Shown here in pieces: positions 18,645-27,053 of a DNA stretch of 64,000 nucleotides. A program made the position numbers and the translations under genes. The notes beneath the pieces are model-generated. The model ran no database searches. It was not told the origin of the DNA and saw nothing but the letters and a program-made list of their open reading frames with translations. The DNA lies in contig PCXB01000050.1 of the NCBI GenBank assembly GCA_002787535.1, positions 72,205 through 136,204 of the forward strand, read 5' to 3'. Source of the stretch: Deltaproteobacteria bacterium CG11_big_fil_rev_8_21_14_0_20_45_16. GTDB lineage: Bacteria; Bdellovibrionota; UBA2394. Numbering within the stretch: position 1 is the first letter of the stretch; every line of letters starts with the position of its first letter.

Positions 18645-19681
18645 AGGCTTTACAAGCCAACAAAATTGTCATTGCAGGTGGAGGAACTGGCGGACATTTC
18701 TTTTGTGGCTTAGCCGTAGCTGAACATTTTCTGGAGGCCTATCCTGATGCTCAGGTTGTTTTAGTAGGTGTTCAAAGAGGAATCGAAGGTCGCTATAGGT
18801 TGCAAGATCGTCGGATGCGGTTGGTTTTCATCCCGGCCAAGGGTTTTATGAACCAGTCATTTTTTCAAAAGATCGAAGCCATAGTATTGTTGCTACGAGG
18901 CTGTTTAAGTTCATTAAGGATTTTAATTCGTGAAAGGCCCCGTGCTGTGATCGGCGTTGGAGGTTATGCCAGTGCGCCATGTATTTTGGCGGCCTATTTT
19001 TTAAAATTGTTCTTAGGATTTAAATTGAGTGTTGTAGATCAGAATTCGGTTCCAGGATTAGTGAATCGGTTTTTTTCAAAACTTGGGGTGCGCGCCTTTT
19101 GTCCCTTTCCCTTCAGAGGATTTCAATTAATCAAAATGCCGATTCGTAAAAATATCGAGGAGCATGCAAAACAGGCAGCAAAGTTTTCATGGCCACCCAA
19201 ATGTATTTTTGTACAAGGGGGTTCGCAGGGAGCTGCTGGTTTAAATAAAGCTTGGATTCGAATCTTACCTCAACTTAAGGCTGCTTTGCCTGAGGCTCGG
19301 TATATCCATCAGACAGGAGCTAGTAGCTTAGATAATGTACAAACGGCCTATCAGGAGCTCGGAATGGATGCGGAATGCTTTGGGTTTACGGATGAAATTG
19401 CAAGGTACCTTTCGCAGGCCGACCTCGTGGTATCTCGATCGGGCGCCTTGAGTAGTTTTGAACTTATTGAGTTTCAGAGGCCGACGGTATTTGTGCCCTT
19501 TCCCCGTGCAAGTGAAGATCATCAATTTAAGAACGCCATAGCTCTGCAGGAATCGTCTTGGGTGGTGGCCGAAGCTGAATTTTGTTGGGAGCGAATGCGA
19601 GGGATTTTAAGTCAATCAGTTCCTTCTTTGCCGCGGCCAAGGAATCCCGCTCAATTAACCTGGCGAGCTCTTTTGAGTTAA
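18638..19681 (+). CDS. murG: UDP-GlcNAc:lipid I N-acetylglucosaminyltransferase MurG
   Basis: MurG adds GlcNAc to lipid I on the inner face of the cytoplasmic membrane, making lipid II. The glycine-rich GGGTGGHFFCGLAVAE loop near the N terminus differs from the usual GGTGGHxxPALA by a cysteine in place of proline. Other matching blocks are VGVGGYASAPC, FVQGGSQGAAGLN (about residue 190) and VSRSGALSSFELIEF with PRASEDHQFKNA, which form the UDP-GlcNAc site. The 347-residue length is normal. It starts with GTG inside the end of ftsW. Confidence 0.94.
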   Translation: MVKALQANKIVIAGGGTGGHFFCGLAVAEHFLEAYPDAQVVLVGVQRGIEGRYRLQDRRMRLVFIPAKGFMNQSFFQKIEAIVLLLRGCLSSLRILIRERPRAVIGVGGYASAPCILAAYFLKLFLGFKLSVVDQNSVPGLVNRFFSKLGVRAFCPFPFRGFQLIKMPIRKNIEEHAKQAAKFSWPPKCIFVQGGSQGAAGLNKAWIRILPQLKAALPEARYIHQTGASSLDNVQTAYQELGMDAECFGFTDEIARYLSQADLVVSRSGALSSFELIEFQRPTVFVPFPRASEDHQFKNAIALQESSWVVAEAEFCWERMRGILSQSVPSLPRPRNPAQLTWRALLS

Positions 19682-19695
19682 TGTAAGAAAAAATA

Positions 19696-21105
19696 GTGTT
19701 TTGGAACCGTCAGCAAAAACCGGCTATTCATCTTATTGGCGTAGGCGGCAGCGGGATGAGCGGAATCGCAGAATTACTTTTAGCGTCAGAGTTTCCTGTT
19801 AGCGGCAGTGATTTGACAAGGTCCACCATAACCGACCGATTGGAATCTCTTGGAGCTAAAATCTATTACGATCATCATGCGAGTCACATTCAGCAACCAA
19901 GTTGCGTGGTGGTTTCATCGGCAGTTCAAGTCTCGAATCCCGAGTGGCAAGAGGCAGTTCGTCGTTCTATTCCTGTTATCCAACGAGCAGAAATGCTCGC
20001 TGAATTGATGAGACTAAAAAAGGGGATTGCTGTGGCGGGTTCCCACGGCAAAACAACAACGACTAGTCTGCTGGGACAGGTCTTGCATAGCCTGGACCCT
20101 ACTGTTGTGGTTGGTGGTAGGTTACAACATTGGAACGCCTCCAGTCTTGTGGGCAAAGGATCCACTTTTATTATCGAAGCCGATGAAAGCGATCGAAGTT
20201 TCCTGAAGTTTTCGCCAGTTTACTCAATTGTGACCAATATAGATTTGGAGCATTTGGATAACTATCGAGATCTGAATGATATCAAGGATTGTTTTGTAAG
20301 TTTTCTCAATCGAACAGCTTTTTTTGGAGAAAATTGGATTTGTGCGGACTGCGAGAACTTGCAGAGCATTCGGCCACGATTGAATAAGCCGACCAAGACT
20401 TTTGGTTATGCAGAGGATGCGGATATTCGGATCACGAGGGTAGAATGGGAAAGAACCAAATCCTTATTTTGTCTCGAGAGAAAAACTGGAGAAGATTTGG
20501 GGAGCTTCGAAATTCCAGTTCCAGGTCGACACAATATTTTGAATGCAACAGGAGCCATAAGCTTGGCGCTGAGTTTGGGGATTGGGCTTACCAGCTTACG
20601 TCGAAGTTTGAAGAACTTTGTTCAAGCCGATCGAAGGCTGCAAACTCATTATCGCTCGGAGCGTTTCGCTGTAGTTGAAGACTACGCTCATCATCCGACA
20701 GAAATTCGAGCTGCTATGGAGGGCGTGAGCCAAATGTTTCCTGGCTTTCGGAAAATCGTTATTTTTCAACCTCATCGCTATACACGAACTAAAGCCCTCT
20801 GGGATGAGTTTGTAGGCGCACTTGGCGGGCTTTCGGATGAACTATATTTACTGCCAATTTATGCAGCCCATGAGGCTGCGATCGAAGGCGTCTCTTCTGA
20901 CAGACTTGCAGCTGACATCGGTACGCGGGCCAATCTATGGGGGGCACTTCCACAGGCCTCTGTTTTTGCATCGGAGTGCTCCGTTCGTCAGGAGCCAGTA
21001 GTTGCTGTTGTGTTGGGAGCGGCACCTTTGACAAGTTTTGCAAAGTCTCTTGCCTTCGAGCTTGAAAGTCTGGCTTCACGCAGTGCGGTGATTTCTAAAG
21101 TCTGA
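19696..21105 (+). CDS. murC: UDP-N-acetylmuramate:L-alanine ligase MurC
   Basis: MurC adds the first amino acid, L-alanine, to UDP-MurNAc. Features are the N-terminal HLIGVGGSGMSGIAELL nucleotide-binding turn, the ATP loop VAGSHGKTTTTSLLG (about residue 110), IEADESDRSFL, TNIDLEHLDNY and the C-terminal VEDYAHHPTEIRA and FQPHRYTR blocks. The 469-residue size is normal. Start is a GTG 14 bases after murG. In many dcw clusters murB or ddl follows; here the next gene is ftsQ. Confidence 0.95.
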   Translation: MFWNRQQKPAIHLIGVGGSGMSGIAELLLASEFPVSGSDLTRSTITDRLESLGAKIYYDHHASHIQQPSCVVVSSAVQVSNPEWQEAVRRSIPVIQRAEMLAELMRLKKGIAVAGSHGKTTTTSLLGQVLHSLDPTVVVGGRLQHWNASSLVGKGSTFIIEADESDRSFLKFSPVYSIVTNIDLEHLDNYRDLNDIKDCFVSFLNRTAFFGENWICADCENLQSIRPRLNKPTKTFGYAEDADIRITRVEWERTKSLFCLERKTGEDLGSFEIPVPGRHNILNATGAISLALSLGIGLTSLRRSLKNFVQADRRLQTHYRSERFAVVEDYAHHPTEIRAAMEGVSQMFPGFRKIVIFQPHRYTRTKALWDEFVGALGGLSDELYLLPIYAAHEAAIEGVSSDRLAADIGTRANLWGALPQASVFASECSVRQEPVVAVVLGAAPLTSFAKSLAFELESLASRSAVISKV

Positions 21106-21163
21106 GCTTTCCTTGACGATTCCTAATTCACTGAGTCACACTTAAAGCATTGGGGGAACTTTC

Positions 21164-22081
21164 ATGAGCACTAAATCTCGTTCGGCACGCAGCGCGTCAC
21201 GAGATTGGAGGGCCAAGAGCTTTCTGTGGACCTCGCTCATTGTGACGGCTCTCAGCATTATCTTTTTCTTTGCAGGGCGTTATCTTTCTCATAAAATTAA
21301 AGAATTGGATTCTCGTTCACCGCAACAGTTCTTATATGAACTGGCACAGTACGGAGGGGTTGTGATTTCAAATATACGGCTCGAGTCAAAGATTGATGAC
21401 GAGCCTTTTGACAGCGCTCAAGTTCAACAGCTTAGTCGTCGACTCGAGAGCTTGAAGGGTCAAATTATTTTTAACGTCGACATTCAGTCCCTCACGAAAG
21501 AGGTCGAGAATCTTCCGTGGGTACAGGCGGTGAGAGTCTATCGTCGTTTCCCTGACAAGCTTGAGGTGTTGGTTGCGGCTCGGCAGCCGGCCCTTCTTGT
21601 TCGCGCTCAGAATTCTTGGTTGATTGTGGACGAAGCTGGAGCTTTCGTTGGAACTATGCGCGCCATTAAGAAAGAATATTTTGGACTTCCCAAAGTCTTT
21701 GGGTACGAGACTCAAATTTCGGGCGAAATCGAAGAGATCAATCGCCTTTACGAAGATGAAAGGTCCAAACTTGCTGATTTGGTTAAGGTCGTTAGGGCTC
21801 TGAAAGAAAAAGTGAATATTTCTGTCGAAGAGGTTCGTATCCAAAGGCGAGATTGGTTGGATGAAGTCCTATTTCAAGTTGGCTGGCGAGATTCTCAATC
21901 TAGAAAATTTCAAGTAAGTCTTCTTTCTCATTATTGGGAAGATCGCCTTACTTCGTTACAGTTTGTTATGAGTGATATTGTGTCCGATAGATTTCAGGAG
22001 GTTTCCATTCTTGGTCAGTATAAGAAAAGATGGGTTTTGAGCTTCGATAGTCGATCATCCGAAATAAGTAAGGAGTTTTAA
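21164..22081 (+). CDS. ftsQ: Cell division protein FtsQ (DivIB family)
   Basis: FtsQ is the bitopic scaffold protein linking early and late divisome proteins. The protein has a basic N-terminal cytoplasmic tail, one membrane helix (about residues 23-45), a POTRA-type domain (about 65-135) with the characteristic LPWVQAVRVYRRFPDKLEV motif, and a beta domain behind it. The start ATG follows a GGGGGAAC ribosome site. Position between murC and ftsA agrees. Confidence 0.92.
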   Translation: MSTKSRSARSASRDWRAKSFLWTSLIVTALSIIFFFAGRYLSHKIKELDSRSPQQFLYELAQYGGVVISNIRLESKIDDEPFDSAQVQQLSRRLESLKGQIIFNVDIQSLTKEVENLPWVQAVRVYRRFPDKLEVLVAARQPALLVRAQNSWLIVDEAGAFVGTMRAIKKEYFGLPKVFGYETQISGEIEEINRLYEDERSKLADLVKVVRALKEKVNISVEEVRIQRRDWLDEVLFQVGWRDSQSRKFQVSLLSHYWEDRLTSLQFVMSDIVSDRFQEVSILGQYKKRWVLSFDSRSSEISKEF

Positions 22082-22082
22082 G

Positions 22083-23309
22083 TTGAGAAAAGCTTTCCCG
22101 ACCATAGCAGCCTGTGATTTTGGTAGCAGCAAGGTAGCAATTCTAATTTGCGAAATCACCCCTTCCGGTCTTGAAGTTGCTGGTTTTGGACAAGCTCGTT
22201 CGCGTGGCGTTCGAAAGGGTGTCGTCGTGAACCTGGATTCAACTGTTGAGGCGCTTCAGGAAGCCATCCATGAGGCTCAAAGCTTAAGTCAGGTGGACAT
22301 TGACTTCTTAGTTTGTGGTGTGACGGGCACGCATATTCAGTGTTTGCAGTCCAATGGAATGATCCCCGTTCGCGAACGCGAAATCCGACAGTTGGATGTG
22401 CAAAAAGTTTTGGAGACGGCTTCGACGGTAAGTCTTCCTTTGGATCGCGAAGTAATTCAGGTCATTCCTCAAGAATATATTGTTGATGGGCAGGACGGAA
22501 TTCATCAGCCTGTTGGGATGTATGGGCGTCGTCTCGAAGCCCGAGTTCAGATTGTTACAGGTGCTGTAACCACACTACAAAATATTCGTCGTTGTTTGCA
22601 AAAAGCAGATTTGGATTCAGATGCTTTTATTTCTCATCCCTTGGCAAGTGCTCGTGCGGTGGTTGGACCGCAAGAGAGAGAGGCTGGAGTCTGTGTTGTT
22701 GATATTGGCGCAGCATCCACAGATATGGTTGTTTTTCAAGATGGGGTTTTAAGTTGGTTGCAGTCAATTTCTATCGGTGGCATGCACCTGACCAACGACC
22801 TGGCGGTTGGTCTGAAGACAAGCCTAAATGATGCTGAAGAAATTAAACACCGTTACGGTTGTGTCCTGCAGCCCGATCCCTATGAGAAAGTCGAAATTGT
22901 CGGATTGGCCGGCGCGGAAACCAGGCAGATTGATCGCCGTTTGATCACAACCATTTTGCAGCCTCGAGTCGAAGAGATTTTGCAACTTGTGAGAAACGAG
23001 CTGGCTAAACGAGGCGTGGATGAGAGTTTACCTTCCGGCATTGTGTTAACTGGCGGGAGTTCTCTTCTCAAGGGGCTTCTGGATGTTTCACATTCAGTTT
23101 TTTCCTTGCCTTGTCGCCTAGGGCGCCCGGAGAGATTGGGTGGTTTAAGTGAAATGATTTCGACGCCGGTCTACTCATCACTGGTTGGCCTTATACAGCT
23201 GGGATTTGAGCAAAGTGAAGACCTCAAATATATGGCAAGTGTTTATCAGAAAAAGGGTGTTAAAAAGTTTCAAGCACAAGTGTTTCGTTGGATGAAAGAT
23301 TTTTTCTAA
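22083..23309 (+). CDS. ftsA: Cell division protein FtsA
   Basis: FtsA is the actin-like protein that tethers FtsZ to the membrane. The 408-residue product has the actin-fold phosphate loop ACDFGSSKVAILICE, the FtsA-specific 1C subdomain, VCVVDIGAASTDMVVF (phosphate 2) and IVLTGGSSLLKGL (adenosine motif). The C terminus (KKFQAQVFRWMKDFF) is a good amphipathic membrane-targeting helix. The start is a TTG one base after ftsQ, with AAGGAG just upstream in the ftsQ end, so translation is likely coupled. Confidence 0.95.
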   Translation: MRKAFPTIAACDFGSSKVAILICEITPSGLEVAGFGQARSRGVRKGVVVNLDSTVEALQEAIHEAQSLSQVDIDFLVCGVTGTHIQCLQSNGMIPVREREIRQLDVQKVLETASTVSLPLDREVIQVIPQEYIVDGQDGIHQPVGMYGRRLEARVQIVTGAVTTLQNIRRCLQKADLDSDAFISHPLASARAVVGPQEREAGVCVVDIGAASTDMVVFQDGVLSWLQSISIGGMHLTNDLAVGLKTSLNDAEEIKHRYGCVLQPDPYEKVEIVGLAGAETRQIDRRLITTILQPRVEEILQLVRNELAKRGVDESLPSGIVLTGGSSLLKGLLDVSHSVFSLPCRLGRPERLGGLSEMISTPVYSSLVGLIQLGFEQSEDLKYMASVYQKKGVKKFQAQVFRWMKDFF

Positions 23310-23318
23310 GGAGGGGAT

Positions 23319-24506
23319 ATGTCAAAGAAAATAGATCAAAATATGTCGGTAGTATTAGGTGCAAAAATTAAAGTGATCGGCGTTGGCGGAGGTGGCGGGA
23401 ACGCTATTAACACCATGATTCGGCAAGGCTTGCGAGGTGTTGAATTCATCGCAGCCAATACGGATGCGCAGGCTCTGACGAATAATCTTGCAGATAACAA
23501 AATTCAGCTCGGGCAAACTTTGACTAAGGGGCTAGGGGCGGGGGCCAATCCAGCGGTGGCACGTGAGGCTGCCTTAGAAGACTCTCAAATGATTTCAGAA
23601 TTTCTTGATGGCTCAGATATGATTTTCGTCACCTGCGGACTAGGGGGCGGTACGGGCACTGGAGCTGCGCCGGTTATCGCTCAGCTTGCCAAAAGCATAG
23701 GCATACTAACCGTTGGAGTTGTGACCAAACCCTTCGGGTTTGAGGGGAAACGACGCCGTCGTCAGGCTGAAGAAGGTCTTCAAGAAATGAAGGATAATGT
23801 GGATACTCTGATTACGATTCCCAATCAAAGGTTGATGGAGGTCGCGACAGATCAAATGACGATGTTGGATGCCTTTCATAAGGTTGATGAGGTTCTTTTG
23901 TCGGCAGTTAAAGGAATTAGTGATCTCATTAATATTCATGGGATGGTGAACGTAGACTTTGCTGATGTTCGAACCGTGATGAGTGAGATGGGCATGGCCC
24001 TTATGGGGACGGGCGAATCACGTGGGGATAATCGAGCCATGATCGCGTCGCGCAATGCTATTTCGAGCCCTCTCCTTGAGGATGTTTCCATCGAGGGAGC
24101 AACAGGGATATTGATCAATATTACGGGAACCTCATCGATGACTCTGTATGAGGTCAATGCTGCGGCAACTTTGATCCAAGAGGCTGCACATGAAGATGCA
24201 AATATTATCTTTGGAAGCGTCATCGACGATTCCTTGGATGATCGAATTCGAGTGACGGTTATAGCCACCGGTTTCAAAAAAGAAGATAAGCCTCAACCCA
24301 TGAGGACTCATGCAACTCTCGGCGTGAATCAACGCTCTCCAGCTACAGCTTTGAATCTAGCTGTCATGGAAGCGCCAACTGAGCCAGCATCAGCAGGTCT
24401 CGGAATGTCCTCTGGGGGTCCCTTAGGTCGGCAACGTCGGTCTATGAGTTCGTTCGAGGAAGATCGGTTTGAAGTGCCGACTTTTTTGAGAAAGCAATTG
24501 GACTAA
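23319..24506 (+). CDS. ftsZ: Cell division protein FtsZ
   Basis: FtsZ is the tubulin-like GTPase that forms the division ring. The 395-residue protein has [14 protein letters not shown] at the N terminus, the tubulin signature [10 protein letters not shown] (about residue 110), [11 protein letters not shown] (T7 loop, about 207), a short variable linker, and a conserved C-terminal peptide [12 protein letters not shown] that would bind FtsA. A strong AGGAGGGG ribosome site lies before the ATG. The last 65 bases, coding the C-terminal peptide, also code on the opposite strand for the end of an ArsA-like ATPase. Confidence 0.97.
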   Translation: MSKKIDQNMSVVLGAKIKVIGVGGGGGNAINTMIRQGLRGVEFIAANTDAQALTNNLADNKIQLGQTLTKGLGAGANPAVAREAALEDSQMISEFLDGSDMIFVTCGLGGGTGTGAAPVIAQLAKSIGILTVGVVTKPFGFEGKRRRRQAEEGLQEMKDNVDTLITIPNQRLMEVATDQMTMLDAFHKVDEVLLSAVKGISDLINIHGMVNVDFADVRTVMSEMGMALMGTGESRGDNRAMIASRNAISSPLLEDVSIEGATGILINITGTSSMTLYEVNAAATLIQEAAHEDANIIFGSVIDDSLDDRIRVTVIATGFKKEDKPQPMRTHATLGVNQRSPATALNLAVMEAPTEPASAGLGMSSGGPLGRQRRSMSSFEEDRFEVPTFLRKQLD

Positions 24507-25440
24507 GAATAAAATCCATCAGCTCTTGGCGTGTATCTTCACCCATTAACTGCAAGGGAATTTTATCGACAGTAATCGATGGAAATAATTTAGTAAGGAT
24601 TTGATTCAAGACTATTTCCTTTTGTTTCAGTCTTCTAAATTCCTCAAAGAAGGGGTGCGCGTTTTCTGGTATATGGAAATCTGTGACACTTCGGTTGATG
24701 CTAATTCGTACATTCGAAGTTTTTTTAAGAAAGGCCTTCATTTCGATAAGAAAAGATTCATGGGTCTCTGGAGTCAAAATAATGTGATGGAGCGTCTCTT
24801 CGTCAAAAATTTTCTTTTCTAAATTTTTCGCGGCATTTTGAAATCGATCAATATGGAGACTTAACCAGTCTAAAAACTCCATCAAATCCTTAAGTCCGCT
24901 CTTCCCAACGAAAAGTTGAAGTGCTTCGAAGATTTTGCGCATACCAAAGTTAAGCAATTTATTCCGAGTAGTCAGTTTAACTAAGGATTTATCAAAAAAC
25001 TGACTAAGATTTGTAATCGAGGAATGAAGGCCCACGGCTTCAGCAAAGGGTGGGGTGTCGACAATAATAGATCGATTGCGGTGAGTATTCATATCGTCCG
25101 CCAGCTGCAGGAGCGATAGATAATCTCGGAATTTTTGCAATCCCTTTACCAATTCCTGATAATACCATCTCACGACTTCGTTAGAAGGATGTCTCGCCTC
25201 GAGAGCCTCAAAAAGTTCGCGAGCATCACAGGCTTTGAGATCTATGTCTTTGCCTTCTAGACTTGTCGAGCACAAACCATGAAGTCGTTCTAGCCCAAGG
25301 AGGTCATAAAGACGGTAGCTTGGATCAAGTGTAATCAAAAGTGGCTTGTCGAGTTTGCGATAAGCCTCTCGAATGGCACAATGACTCTTGCCAACGCCAC
25401 CTGAACCCCAAACAAAATGAAGTTGAGTTTTCTGACTCAT
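24442..25440 (-). CDS. ArsA/Get3-like ATPase, variant Walker A (partner B)
   Basis: This is a single-domain P-loop ATPase of the ArsA/Get3/MinD class. Walker A is GSGGVGKSH at residue 12; the signature lysine of the family (GKGGVGKT) is replaced by serine, while the catalytic-loop lysine is kept. A switch-I-like [14 protein letters not shown] corresponds to the TDPAHSL block of ArsA, and [12 protein letters not shown] to switch II. The remainder (about residues 130-330) is mostly helical, which could form a substrate groove as in Get3; no cysteine metal site is obvious. It overlaps the upstream ATPase gene by 4 bases and runs 65 bases into the ftsZ end. The exact function is unknown. Confidence 0.85.
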   Translation of the reverse strand: MSQKTQLHFVWGSGGVGKSHCAIREAYRKLDKPLLITLDPSYRLYDLLGLERLHGLCSTSLEGKDIDLKACDARELFEALEARHPSNEVVRWYYQELVKGLQKFRDYLSLLQLADDMNTHRNRSIIVDTPPFAEAVGLHSSITNLSQFFDKSLVKLTTRNKLLNFGMRKIFEALQLFVGKSGLKDLMEFLDWLSLHIDRFQNAAKNLEKKIFDEETLHHIILTPETHESFLIEMKAFLKKTSNVRISINRSVTDFHIPENAHPFFEEFRRLKQKEIVLNQILTKLFPSITVDKIPLQLMGEDTRQELMDFILSPIAFSKKSALQTDLPRTNS

Positions 25441-26165
25441 AGTCTCCTATCACCTTCTAGGGCTCGAAATTCATAAGAGATCTTCCTTGTTCGCTCTAGC
25501 TCTCTTTCTGGGCGAGTAAAGGCAAAGTCTCGCCATGGCTGTTCCCAGTCGAAACCTTCTATTTGAGGCTTCTGATGACATCGATTAAGAACTCGGCGCT
25601 CTTTGATCTGTGGCTGAAATTCCTTGAGATAATCACTAATCTCCTGGGACTCATGCAAAGCAGAGTTTTCGGGAAGCGAAATATTCCAAACACAAATTCT
25701 AGTCATTTCCTTTAAGATTTGATCGGCAAAGGTCTTTAGCTTTCCGGATCGGAACATCCTTTGGGCCGTTGGCGCCGCGTCCAATAAGGCTTTAAAATTT
25801 CCTGTCGAAGGACCATCATATAAGATGCTTTCCTTAGTACTTTTCTTAAGCAACTCATACAAAAGCAGTAATTGATCGAGTTGCGGCGCTAAGAACACAA
25901 TATTTTGGAGTAAGCTACTAGCGCTTGCCCAGTCAGCAATTTTCTTAAACGGAATTATTTCCTCGAGCAGGGCCTCTAGAAGTTCTCGATTTGAGATTTC
26001 CAAAAATATTTTTCCAGAAACGCCCAGGCTGTTATTTTCCCGTTCGAGATCAGATTTTTTTCCAACTAGGCTTTCTATGCCTAATCTTTCACTAAGCAGA
26101 ATTGAGCAGCGAGTTTTTCCGACGCCGCCCTTTCCTGTAACGATATGCAGTTTAGGCTGACTCAC
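25437..26165 (-). CDS. ArsA/Get3-like ATPase with canonical Walker A (partner A)
   Basis: A 242-residue P-loop ATPase with HIVTGKGGVGKTRC at the N terminus, which has both lysines of the ArsA/Get3/MinD deviant Walker A. ILYDGPSTGNFKALLDAAP (about residue 118) corresponds to the DTAPTGHTLRLL switch II of ArsA. The usual switch-I TDPAHS block is not visible, so this subunit is shorter and complementary to partner B, which keeps that block but lacks the signature lysine. I infer a heterodimer. It starts with GTG inside the upstream hydrolase-like gene (14-base overlap) and ends in an ATGA overlap with partner B. Confidence 0.85.
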   Translation of the reverse strand: MSQPKLHIVTGKGGVGKTRCSILLSERLGIESLVGKKSDLERENNSLGVSGKIFLEISNRELLEALLEEIIPFKKIADWASASSLLQNIVFLAPQLDQLLLLYELLKKSTKESILYDGPSTGNFKALLDAAPTAQRMFRSGKLKTFADQILKEMTRICVWNISLPENSALHESQEISDYLKEFQPQIKERRVLNRCHQKPQIEGFDWEQPWRDFAFTRPERELERTRKISYEFRALEGDRRL

Positions 26166-26958
26166 TAAGCTCCCGTATAATGCTTGTCGTTGTTAAGGAA
26201 TGAAGTGCAGCACCGTAGTGTCCCACGTGAGCGACTTGCACGAAACGTCCATTGCCCCACACGCTAGGCGGATAGCAAATCAAATCCCTCTCTCCGACAA
26301 TGAGGAGATCGGGTTCTTTGTGATTGTGTTCGTTGTCCTCGTAGGCGAGACGAGTTCGTTCGCTATTTAAAAGTCGATGCACGGCACTGAGTTCGTTTGG
26401 TGCTGAGATAGCAATCCATTTGTCACAATAAGTCTTTAAGTTCGAACGATTCAGCAAGCGGGCGACGATCGGACGACTCGTGCCAAAACTAATAATTCGA
26501 AAGCGAGGGGACTTTGTGTCACTCATGACTTTTTCAACATAGGCCGCTAATTGATCCTCTAAAAGTTCAGGAGTTTGGAGATAACTTTTCCAACGCAAGG
26601 GCCAAAGACTATTCCAAAAATTTCTTTTCAATCGCCAAAAGAGAAAATGAAAAATCTCTGGGCCATGATGCAATGAGGGTATGAAAATGATGGGAATTTG
26701 CTGCGGGTCCACTTTTGAATCGAGTAGAGGGGGAGCCTCATAAAATCGTCTAATTCTTTTCAAATGAAAGCCAAAAATACTAATTAACCCGCCCCATTCG
26801 ATCGCTGCTGCCGATAGGATGTCCGGAAGTTCTAGCTTTTGGTTAAGGTGGTTTTGGGCCCAGCTCCATGCCAGATTGACGTGGAAAATGAACAAGATAA
26901 GTAGGCCAAGCATTCCAATCACGAAGGCCAATTCAACAATGCTTATGAGGCTATCCAT
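26152..26958 (-). CDS. Membrane-anchored alpha/beta-hydrolase-like protein
   Basis: The protein starts with one strong membrane helix (about residues 5-27) and continues with a soluble domain resembling alpha/beta hydrolases: IPIIFIPSLHHGPEIF (oxyanion-type strand and loop), a nucleophile-elbow-like FGTSRPIVARLL (GxSxx in place of GxSxG), DLLIVGERDLICYP (possible acid residue) and VAHVGHYGAA (possible catalytic His). Such an arrangement suggests a lipase or thioesterase type enzyme at the inner membrane, but the elbow is not canonical and it could be inactive. The track starts at a TTG (26967); I prefer the ATG at 26958. It is first in a three-gene unit with two ArsA-like ATPases. Confidence 0.7.
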   Translation of the reverse strand: MDSLISIVELAFVIGMLGLLILFIFHVNLAWSWAQNHLNQKLELPDILSAAAIEWGGLISIFGFHLKRIRRFYEAPPLLDSKVDPQQIPIIFIPSLHHGPEIFHFLFWRLKRNFWNSLWPLRWKSYLQTPELLEDQLAAYVEKVMSDTKSPRFRIISFGTSRPIVARLLNRSNLKTYCDKWIAISAPNELSAVHRLLNSERTRLAYEDNEHNHKEPDLLIVGERDLICYPPSVWGNGRFVQVAHVGHYGAALHSLTTTSIIRELSESA

Positions 26959-27053
26959 ATTCTGCAAGTAGAATATTCGGGAGGGGTTCTGGAGCCAAGA
27001 TTTTTCCGATAAACTATTGGAAGCTTAGGTGTTTAATATAAGGGGGGGGCCTC

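Noticed and set aside
21106-21163. Promoter before ftsQ
   Set aside because: A TTGACG is present, but no acceptable -10 hexamer occurs at 16-18 bases.
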